64,000 nucleotides of DNA, taken from the NCBI RefSeq assembly GCF_034262375.1, contig NZ_CP139558.1, positions 5,766,001 through 5,830,000 of the forward strand, given 5' to 3'. The DNA comes from Mucilaginibacter sabulilitoris. GTDB lineage: Bacteria > Bacteroidota > Bacteroidia > Sphingobacteriales > Sphingobacteriaceae. This document shows, piece by piece, positions 8,955-14,956 of this stretch. The position numbers were made by a program, and so were the translations under genes. Position 1 is the stretch's first letter. Every line of letters begins with the position of its first letter. The notes beneath the pieces are model-generated. The model worked only from the letters and a program-made list of their open reading frames with translations, was not told the origin of the DNA and searched no databases.

Positions 8955-9581
8955 CTATTCAGTAAATTCGATACCAAGTTCTTTTGATGCTTGTGCTTGA
9001 AATTCAGCATGTTTATTAGGATCATTCATTATTTCTTTTAAACGCAGAGCCGATAACTTCATATCAGTTAATGGCCTCAGAAGAGGTTTTGCTGATACCA
9101 ATCTTAATTCAGCCTTTTCCAATAGCTCTTTAGCCATGTCAGAGCTGATAATCTCCGAGGGGACTGAAAATTTATCATCAACCATACTTACATAAAGACT
9201 TTCATTTTTTAAACTGTTTAATTTATCTACGCGACTGAAAACATCAATTATTGAGCCTCGAAAATCGGTTTTCTCATCAATGCTTTTTTCGTATAAATAA
9301 ACTGAAATGAGTTCCGATTTTAATGAAAGCCGAGTTTTTTGCTGATGATCGCGAAATCCCAATTTATCGAGATACTTACTGTTTACCTCTTCACCCATAT
9401 AAAAAGCAAGTACTGCTCTGCATAAAAGTGTGCTTTTTCCTACTTCTTCTATTGCCAATTGCGACAAGCTGTATGACCTTGCAAAGTACCCATTTGCAAA
9501 CAATAGGGTGGCTTCGTCAAAAAGCGATTGCGCATTGCCGATTACCATACTAAAACCCTTTTCTAATTCTTTATCATTCAT
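8955..9581 (-). CDS. AbiV family abortive infection protein
   Basis: A 208-residue helical protein. Residues 12-55 contain the AbiV hallmark: a helix with ANGYFARSYSLSQLAIEEVGKSTLL, where the A..L...EE.GK pattern is typical, followed by FRDHQQKTRLS, equivalent to the family's H..K element. AbiV proteins act in lactococcal abortive infection by shutting down translation after phage entry, and the family belongs to the HEPN superfamily. The exact target here is unknown. The gene stands alone on the minus strand, about 220 bases upstream of the frameshifted HEPN-type gene and about 230 bases from the tRNA remnant that marks the end of this part of the island. Confidence 0.8.
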   Translation of the reverse strand: MNDKELEKGFSMVIGNAQSLFDEATLLFANGYFARSYSLSQLAIEEVGKSTLLCRAVLAFYMGEEVNSKYLDKLGFRDHQQKTRLSLKSELISVYLYEKSIDEKTDFRGSIIDVFSRVDKLNSLKNESLYVSMVDDKFSVPSEIISSDMAKELLEKAELRLVSAKPLLRPLTDMKLSALRLKEIMNDPNKHAEFQAQASKELGIEFTE

Positions 9582-9810
9582 GTTATAAGTCTGTAGTAAT
9601 CAAAGCTAACTTTAATTTGTTATCCTCAAATCAAGGATTAAAATCGTCATTTGTTTTTATCTTTTAAAAACATATTGTACCAATCCATATTAATGGTTAC
9701 TTTTACGTAAGTCATTAGGAATCAAACGATATCAGATTATTTGTGAAAACTTCGGGAGTTGTCACAAATCAGAATTTGTAAATTATTGAAAATAAGGATA
9801 ATACTGAACT

Positions 9811-9834
9811 CGGTTCGAGTCCCGTCCACCTGCA
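9811..9834 (+). other. 3'-end remnant of a tRNA gene (putative attachment-site copy)
   Basis: The stretch has a T-loop signature (GGTTCGAGTCC) followed by what would be the 3' strand of the acceptor stem, and then directly by a terminator. The preceding 80 bases do not fold as the rest of a tRNA, and the left side of the T stem does not pair properly. This is what a tRNA-integrating element leaves as its distal att copy. The sequence differs from the tRNA-Ser at 14,791-14,877 beyond the T loop, so it derives from another tRNA, possibly tRNA-Asp-like. The intact tRNA is not in this window. Confidence 0.55.
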
Positions 9835-9858
9835 AATCAACAGATTGCAGGTTTTTTT
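9828..9858 (+). terminator. Rho-independent terminator after the tRNA remnant
   Basis: An 8-bp stem (9828-9835 with 9845-9852) and a 9-base loop are followed by a run of seven T. It overlaps the end of the tRNA remnant, as if the original tRNA terminator had been carried along with the att copy. Confidence 0.75.
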
Positions 9859-9877
9859 ATTGCTATCAATACGGCAT

Positions 9878-10000
9878 ATTATGCATCAAAACGCAACAAA
9901 ATGGTGCATAATTCGGTGCGTAACCAAGAGCAACGATACTACGCACCGAATTTGAATTAATTATTTGATTTTCAAGATGTTCTGCGAGTGAACATCTTGA
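9878..10000. repeat. Three successive inverted repeats upstream of the first integrase remnant
   Basis: Inverted repeats: 9878-9887 with 9903-9912 (9 of 10 pairs), 9910-9922 with 9940-9952 (13 bp perfect), and 9972-9982 with 9990-10000 (11 bp perfect, 7-base spacer). They fill the gap between the tRNA remnant and the integrase start at 10050. Such palindromes near an att site may be recombinase arm-binding or regulatory sites; that is inference. Confidence 0.7.
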
Positions 10001-10049
10001 TGTCAGCAGGCTACAAACTTACTTTTGTTTAACTTTTAAGCTTGTATCA

Positions 10050-10544
10050 ATGAAAAGTAATTTCCATCTGCTTTTTTACATCAGAAAGCAAAAAAACTAC
10101 AAAGGCGGCGTAATGCCCATCTACATGCGCATTACAGTTAACGGAAAACGCGTGGATATGTCCGCAGGCCGTAATTGCGATCCGGCTATCTGGAACAGTC
10201 ACGCGGGACGTGCTATCGGACACAAAGCAGAAATCAAAGCACTTAATAAGTATCTGGATAGTCTGCAGACCAAACTCCGAAATGCACATCAGGAATTAAT
10301 CGATGCCAACCAACAGGTAACAACGGAAAGCCTACAAAATCAATTCACTGGAAAGGCTCAAAAAAGTATTTTCTTGATGGAATTATTTAAAGAGCACAAT
10401 GCAAAGGTCAAGGCGCTAATCGGAAACGGATTTGAAGCCAACACATTAAAAGGATATAATACGTCTGAAAAGCATCTAAGTGGTTATTTGAAAAACGCCT
10501 CGCTTGTATCGGACTATAGGATGGATCTTCCGTTTGGATATTGA
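10050..10544 (+). pseudogene. Truncated tyrosine recombinase (integrase) N-terminal part
   Basis: The first ~145 residues match the N-terminus of Bacteroidota phage-type integrases: an arm-binding domain (LLFYIRKQKNYKGGVMPIYMRITVNGKR) and the start of the SAM-like core-binding domain (GYNTSEKHLSGYLK). Similarity to the second integrase at 12,062-13,099 is visible over the same span. After about base 10,495 the reading changes to unrelated sequence and stops at 10,544, so the whole catalytic domain is missing. The tail is antisense to the truncated gene at 10,408-10,647, indicating a deletion junction. The product cannot recombine DNA on its own. Confidence 0.8.
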
Positions 10545-10647
10545 TATAATTTTTAAAATCTTCATCCGGATGATAATTTAGTCCTTCGTTGAATGGCGTC
10601 AAAACAAAAGTCTTAACATCATTTATATCTTTGATTCGCTTTAGCAT
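10408..10647 (-). pseudogene. Small hypothetical protein, 3' end lost at a deletion junction
   Basis: The first ~45 residues (from ATG 10647, containing EGLNYHPDEDFKNYIN) look like a small acidic protein family that I have seen in Bacteroidota mobile elements but cannot name. From about base 10,510 the frame is the antisense of the integrase remnant, so the original C-terminus is lost. It follows the 80-codon gene at 10,658-10,900 with a 10-base gap on the same strand, as in an operon. Function unknown. Confidence 0.45.
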
Positions 10648-10657
10648 AAATCCGATT

Positions 10658-10900
10658 TCAAATAATAGCCCTATTTTCTTCTGCCTGGCGAAGCATTATT
10701 TCCAGACCTTCCTCCCGTGACATTACTTTACCAAACTCCTTTAAAGATTGGTTATCATTATAAATACCATTAGGATCATTCCACATCAGCCATTCAATAA
10801 TGTCCAGCCTTGTTAAACAGTTAACAAGATTAATCAACTCTTTTTCTGAGATTTCGACGAGACGAACATAAGGGTACTTTGATTCACTCCAAAAACTCAT
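10658..10900 (-). CDS. Hypothetical protein, 80 residues
   Basis: A short, soluble, acidic protein starting at ATG 10900 (MSFWSESKYPYVRL...). It has a predicted helical core (SEKELINLVNCLTRLDIIEWLMWNDPNG) and a helical C-terminus ending in EEGLEIMLRQAEENRAII. I recognise no family. It is upstream of and close to the truncated gene at 10,408-10,647, so the two were probably co-transcribed. Its place between two broken integrases marks it as cargo of an integrated element. Confidence 0.5.
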   Translation of the reverse strand: MSFWSESKYPYVRLVEISEKELINLVNCLTRLDIIEWLMWNDPNGIYNDNQSLKEFGKVMSREEGLEIMLRQAEENRAII

Positions 10901-11050
10901 GATGATTTATAATTTAAATTCATTGACAATTGTTCCACGAGTTAAAATAAAATTCAAGGCTTTCACTCACCACAATGAGCTAATCGTTTTGTAATACGTA
11001 TACGTTAAGCACCAGCCGGGATTTTTATATTTCGCTGATAGAAAACTGCC

Positions 11051-11257
11051 TCACAGTGCTTTTATCCACTCTTTAAACATATGATTTAAAGTTTTTCCGT
11101 ATTTATCTTTAAGATATTTTATTTCAGATTTCTTTATCCGGAAATTGATTACTGCCGTCGCTTCCTTTTTTGGCTGTCCAGCTCCCGCTCTTTTACCACC
11201 GCGTCCGGAATTTGTTTTTTTATTATCAAAAGCGGAGACTCTGATTACCTCGGACAT
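11051..11257 (-). CDS. Small basic protein, possible ribbon-helix-helix DNA-binding protein
   Basis: A 68-residue basic protein. The N-terminal half is Gly/Lys/Arg-rich (GRGGKRAGAGQPKKE) and is followed by a beta strand plus helices (VINFRIKKSEIKYLKDKYG...MFKEWIKAL), the layout of a ribbon-helix-helix (MetJ/Arc-type) dimer. Proteins of this shape serve as antitoxins, plasmid partition or mobilisation accessory proteins, or repressors. No toxin-like partner is adjacent. It lies alone among other element-borne small genes. The fold is inferred from pattern only. Confidence 0.5.
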   Translation of the reverse strand: MSEVIRVSAFDNKKTNSGRGGKRAGAGQPKKEATAVINFRIKKSEIKYLKDKYGKTLNHMFKEWIKAL

Positions 11258-11354
11258 TTAGAATGAACAATAATTAGTGAATGAATTGATTGCCCTCAAA
11301 AAATTATAGAGCATTTAAATTGTCGGGGCTTTGAAAACAGTATCACGCAAGCCA

Positions 11355-11762
11355 TTAAGATTCCAGATCCGCCTCAAATAAATCCATAAGATCTTGTTCA
11401 GTATTTACTTCATGATCTAAACTGCGGTATGATTCTTTCCCTCTAATTTTATAATAAACAACAACGTTGGATTCATCATCTGGCGCAACGTAAGTTTTAA
11501 ACCATTCGATCTCGTCTAATTCAAGATCAGTAGAAGAAAAAACGTCACCAACAAACTCCCTTATTGCAACCTCTTGAAAATCATTTGTAAAAAACCAGTT
11601 AACGCCATCCACCTGAAATGCAGTTAAAGGAGTAAATTTTTCATTGTATATAAAGCCCCAGTTCCCATAACCGTCATCACTAATGGGAATAATTTCACCT
11701 TCGTAAACGATTTCAGTGTCGTCTGTAATCTCATAATACTGTCCCTCTACTAGAGTTTTCAT
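11355..11762 (-). CDS. Hypothetical acidic protein, 135 residues
   Basis: A soluble, strongly acidic, beta-rich protein with many Asp, Glu and aromatic residues (for example YEITDDTEIVYEGEIIPIS near the start and WFFTNDFQ in the middle). It has no signal peptide, membrane segment or motif that I recognise. The ATG at 11762 has an A-rich upstream stretch as usual for this phylum. Acidic small proteins carried on mobile elements sometimes act as DNA mimics, but there is no specific evidence for that here. Confidence 0.5.
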   Translation of the reverse strand: MKTLVEGQYYEITDDTEIVYEGEIIPISDDGYGNWGFIYNEKFTPLTAFQVDGVNWFFTNDFQEVAIREFVGDVFSSTDLELDEIEWFKTYVAPDDESNVVVYYKIRGKESYRSLDHEVNTEQDLMDLFEADLES

Positions 11763-11895
11763 ATATATTCTTTAATGTTGTTTGCTAAAATTATTACTTA
11801 GGTTAAAAATCGTATTCTTGGCTTGAAAAAGCAAATTATTAAACTCTATTTAATACCCATTGTATGCGTTGCGACTTATTACATTAAAGTTAGTT

Positions 11896-11932
11896 TTTTA
11901 TTTGAAACTTGCAAAACAATTTTCAAATAAAA
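11896..11932. terminator. Hairpin with A/T-rich 12-bp perfect stem
   Basis: 11896-11907 pairs perfectly with 11921-11932 around a 13-base loop, with T-rich and A-rich flanks. It could terminate transcription in either direction between the gene at 11,355-11,762 and the integrase remnant that converges from the right. The rest of the 300-base gap shows nothing else that I can name. Confidence 0.45.
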
Positions 11933-12061
11933 TAGACTTTTCACATGTTCGCGAAGAATTGAAAAAAGTCAGCCACTACACTTTATTGATCAAACCTCGA
12001 CTCAGAAAATCAATACAATGAGACCACAATTAGCAAATATGGAGCCACCAGCAAAAAAAAG

Positions 12062-13099
12062 CTAGCCAATTGTTAGTCGCTCTCCGGTGCAATAGAAACT
12101 AGAATTAGTAAAAGCTATGATTAAGTTGATTGCAGCAGGCAACAACATATCCCTTAATTTACAGAATTCATCGTTCTGGTACTTCGCGAGGATTTTTTTT
12201 GAGATCGGCAATAGTGGGATAACTGCAGGTGTACCTGTTTTTTGCCGGTTTTTAAAGATACGCAACTCACCATTTGACGCGATCGTAACTTCCGATCTTT
12301 TCAGTTGCTTTACATCGATGAAAGATAAGCCGGTGAAGCTACAGAATATAAAAAGATCACGAACCCTGCTCAGTCGATCATTCGTAATTTCTTTGTGCGC
12401 AATAGCCTGTAGCTCCTCTTTGCTCAAATATACCGTATCAACATCTTCCCTTGTCATTTCAAATTTGGCGAACGGATCATTTATCAACCAGCCGTTGTCG
12501 ACGCAATCCAATACGATCTTCTTCATATTGGCAATATTCTTTAAACTTGAGTTATGATTTAAATTTTTTGTGGTACGGAACCAGCGATACAATTTCTTTA
12601 CGAATTCCAGATCGAGACTGAGTATATTAATTTCTTCAGTTTTATACATGGACTTCAGAAATGCCAAAGTATGCTTGTAGGAAGTATTATAATTCGTCCA
12701 TGTGCCCTTTTCAACTCCTTTTCCGATCATGTTTTTCAAATCTTCATTATGAGATTTGAAAAGCACCATCAAGAGCCTTTTCCGCTGCGTCTCGCCAGAC
12801 AACATATCTCTGATGGCTATAGCAGTAACTATCTTTCCCCGGTCAATGAGCTGCGTTCGCGCGGCATATGCATTGTTCTGCAATACATCCAGATAGTCAT
12901 TCAGACCTCTGGCATCCTCTCTGTTCCCGGTCGCTCGACTGGCTCTCACATTCCACCTGGAAAGGTCCCAAAAACGTTTAACAGACATCTCTTTGGGTAC
13001 ACCGTCGACGGTTATCCTTAAATAAATCGGAAGGATGTTTCCCTGATGGTCTTGTGTTCTTTTGAGAAAGAACAGTAACCCTAAACTTTTTTCTAACAT
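12062..13099 (-). pseudogene. Tyrosine recombinase (integrase) lacking its C-terminal catalytic end
   Basis: 345 residues from ATG 13099. It has an arm-binding domain (LLFFLKRTQDHQGNILPIYLRI), a core-binding domain (about residues 110-210) and the first part of the catalytic domain: SFTGLSFIDVKQLKRSEV, then NRQKTGTPAVIPLLP. Homologues continue through a HxxR box, a second His and the catalytic Tyr in another ~70-80 residues. Here the sequence diverges after about base 12,135 and stops at 12,062, with none of those residues. This looks like a truncation at an element junction. The gene points toward the other integrase remnant at 10,050, and its upstream side faces the IS and tRNA-Ser. Confidence 0.8.
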
Positions 13100-13147
13100 A
13101 ACGATAGATTTTTAAGTGAATAAATATCGAAATGCCGGAATCAAAAG

Positions 13148-13263
13148 TCAAGATGTTTGGCATTTGAACACGTTGTTAATCAGCGCATTATACCACTTTT
13201 CGTGCGCGTTTTTTGTCTCATCAAACTGACGCGCACGAATCGCACACTTTTTTTATGCGATTC
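13148..13263. repeat. Palindromes upstream of the second integrase remnant
   Basis: 13199-13209 pairs with 13229-13239 (11 bp perfect). 13237-13244 pairs with 13256-13263 (8 bp). An imperfect palindrome (13149-13158 with 13166-13175, 7 of 10) shares the word CAAGATGTT with the inner palindrome upstream of the first integrase remnant, at nearly the same distance from the start codon. The outermost arm was hit by the IS insertion at 13,267. Confidence 0.6.
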
Positions 13264-13298
13264 AATGGGTCATGCGGAAAAGTTGAGGGCTGAAAGTT

Positions 13299-14282
13299 TT
13301 AAGCATAGATTTTAGCGAGTCTGAACAAGAAAAAAGTTGTATCTCTGACGCCTCTGGAGGTAGCTCTAAAAGCTTTGATTTTGGCATTAAAAGATTCAGC
13401 TGATGCGTTTGTACTCCTGTTGTCAAAGAAGTTTAAGATAGATTCATAATGTTGTTGGACAGACCTTGCCACGGTCTTAAAGGTGTCGATACCACATGCC
13501 TCCACGTGGTTATACCAAAGGGCCAGTCTTTTAAAGGCGACTTGCTTACTTTTGCAGATTGTGAATATATTGCCCAATCCTATAGCCAGTTTATAAGCCT
13601 TGAGCAATTCCGGATACCTTGGAAAAAGTAAACCGGCTCTTTCTTTTTGCGAGGCAGTCCACCTGGACTCAGGTTTAAACAGCAGATAGCGACTTCTGGC
13701 AAGCAATTGTTTTAGCGTATCGCCATTGCTGAATATCTCGGGCTGATAAGGATGTTTGTTTTGCCTGGCCTGTTCAATAGCACTGCTTTCTGCATCCAAC
13801 GCTTCCCAACGATATTTTATCCGGGCTTCCTGTACAGCATCGTATGCTAATTTTTGTACATGGAACCTGTCGATTACACGGCTGGCATTGCTAAAACACC
13901 TGCGGATGGCTTTAATCATGTTTGCCGCCATATCCATCGTCACTTCTTTTACCTTATGTCTTTTACGCAACGGTATCTGTTCGATAACCTTTATGATCTG
14001 TTCCGCTTGTGTACCCCTTAGCATGGCTACAATTGCCTTCTTGCCGCCTTTAGCTTCCTTTTTGGTGATAATGGTATAGAGTTCGCCATTGCTCAACGCT
14101 GTTTCATCTATGCTTAGCGATGGCCCGATGTTCTGTTCAAACAGCATCCACTCATCTGCATGTTCTTTTTGATCCCAGCTATGAAAATCGCTCAGAAAAT
14201 CTTTATATTGCTGTTGTAGCTGTTTTCCGTCGACGCTGTAAAGCCTGCCCAGCAAGTGGCAGCTGATCGGGTTATTATCCAA
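13299..14282 (-). CDS. ISAon1 family transposase (catalytic part)
   Basis: 327 residues of a DDE transposase of the ISL3-like ISAon1 group. Visible catalytic neighbourhoods are SIDETALSNGELY (first Asp), VTMDMAANMIKAIRRCF (second Asp) and NASAESFNAKIKAFR near the C-terminus (Glu). The frame opens at a TTG at 14282, inside the end of the N-terminal-region gene, 8 bases before that gene's stop, and it is in the +1 frame relative to it. Production may therefore be by ribosomal frameshift or by coupled re-initiation, not an independent ATG start. It catalyses movement of the surrounding IS. Confidence 0.9.
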   Translation of the reverse strand: MDNNPISCHLLGRLYSVDGKQLQQQYKDFLSDFHSWDQKEHADEWMLFEQNIGPSLSIDETALSNGELYTIITKKEAKGGKKAIVAMLRGTQAEQIIKVIEQIPLRKRHKVKEVTMDMAANMIKAIRRCFSNASRVIDRFHVQKLAYDAVQEARIKYRWEALDAESSAIEQARQNKHPYQPEIFSNGDTLKQLLARSRYLLFKPESRWTASQKERAGLLFPRYPELLKAYKLAIGLGNIFTICKSKQVAFKRLALWYNHVEACGIDTFKTVARSVQQHYESILNFFDNRSTNASAESFNAKIKAFRATSRGVRDTTFFLFRLAKIYA

Positions 14283-14655
14283 ATATACCTTTTAAAAAAA
14301 GGCCGAATTCCGTTGTCATTCGTGCCCCTTTTCGTACTAAATCCCAGTCCCTGGTGATGACCTCACCGCTGGATTTTACTTCCCATCTGCGCCGTTTAAT
14401 ACAGAGTGCTACCTTATGACCACGGATCGGAAAGTCCTGGATAGCTGTTTCAGGCAGAAAGCCTTTTGACTCTATTTGTGCCTTTTCATAACCGGCAGGA
14501 GGCAGGTTCTTTTCTTCCAGGTAAATATTCAGCTGACCACTTTCTGACGGTTTAACGTCAGTCAGTTCAAAATAATCTAACAAGCCTTCAGGAAGTATAA
14601 GGCGGACCAGGGTTTCGTATGCGTTGGACAAGAGATCGTGTTTCGTTAAATACAA
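14275..14655 (-). CDS. ISAon1 family transposase N-terminal region protein
   Basis: 126 residues starting at ATG 14655. In this IS group the zinc-finger/HTH-type N-terminal region is encoded as its own frame before the catalytic gene. Recognisable parts are LDYFELTDVKPSESG near residue 27, GYEKAQIESKGFLPETAIQDFPIRGHKVALCIKRRRW, and a basic end. It probably binds the terminal inverted repeats. A T7-A4 run lies just upstream of the stop at 14275, near the point where ribosomes would have to shift to enter the transposase frame. Confidence 0.88.
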   Translation of the reverse strand: MYLTKHDLLSNAYETLVRLILPEGLLDYFELTDVKPSESGQLNIYLEEKNLPPAGYEKAQIESKGFLPETAIQDFPIRGHKVALCIKRRRWEVKSSGEVITRDWDLVRKGARMTTEFGLFLKGIFG

Positions 14656-14731
14656 AACAAATACTTTTTATCTTATCCCTCAACTTTTCTGCTTGACCCA
14701 TTCAATGCATATTTTGGCTATTTGGGAAAAC

Positions 14732-14766
14732 AAAAAAGCCTGTAATCATATGATTTACAGGCTTTT
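14732..14766 (-). terminator. Terminator of tRNA-Ser
   Basis: 14734-14745 and 14755-14766 form a perfect 12-bp stem with a 9-base loop, followed in the minus direction by a T run. It lies 25 bases beyond the 3' end of the tRNA-Ser gene on the same strand. Confidence 0.85.
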
Positions 14767-14790
14767 GTTGTATTTTGTTATTCTTATCAG

Positions 14791-14877
14791 CGGTGAGGGA
14801 GGGATTCGAACCCTCGGTACAGTTTCCCGTACGTCAGTTTAGCAAACTGATCCTTTCGGCCTCTCAGGCACCTCACC
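14791..14877 (-). tRNA. tRNA-Ser(GCU)
   Basis: The minus-strand sequence folds as a class II tRNA of 87 bases. The acceptor stem GGTGAGG pairs with CCTCACC and is followed by a G discriminator. The anticodon loop reads TTTGCTAAA with anticodon GCT in a fully paired stem, there is a long variable arm with a GTACGGGAAACTGTAC hairpin, and the T arm contains GGTTCGAATCC. The CCA end is not encoded. It lies between the IS and the 7TM-HD gene and is a plausible integration target for the element represented by the second integrase remnant. Confidence 0.96.
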
Positions 14878-14911
14878 ATTTTTTCAGTACATCCCCGTTT
14901 TTCAGGGACTG

Positions 14912-14941
14912 CAAATATAGTAATTCAATATTCCCGTCAAA
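14912..14941 (-). promoter_or_regulatory. Bacteroidota-type promoter of tRNA-Ser
   Basis: Reading the minus strand, TTTG at 14941-14938 is followed after 18 bases by TATATTTG at 14919-14912. This matches the TTTG / TAnnTTTG promoter of this phylum and lies about 35 bases upstream of the tRNA. Confidence 0.75.
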
Positions 14942-14956
14942 AAAAAAGTTCAATTT

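Larger units (their letters stand above)
13267..14699 (-). mobile_element. Complete ISAon1-type insertion sequence, about 1.43 kb
   Basis: Terminal inverted repeats of 23 bp lie at 13267-13289 and 14677-14699 with two mismatches, both beginning GGGTCA. The heptamer ATTCAAT directly flanks both ends (13260-13266 and 14700-14706) and is the likely target duplication; ISL3-like elements typically give 8 bp. Inside are two overlapping minus-strand genes, the N-terminal-region protein and the transposase. Because repeats and genes are all intact, the insertion looks recent. It separates the second integrase remnant from tRNA-Ser. Confidence 0.9.

Noticed and set aside
14791..14877. tRNA-Ser(GCU) as the source of the tRNA remnant at 9,811
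   Set aside because: The two match only in the T-loop consensus; the acceptor parts differ.
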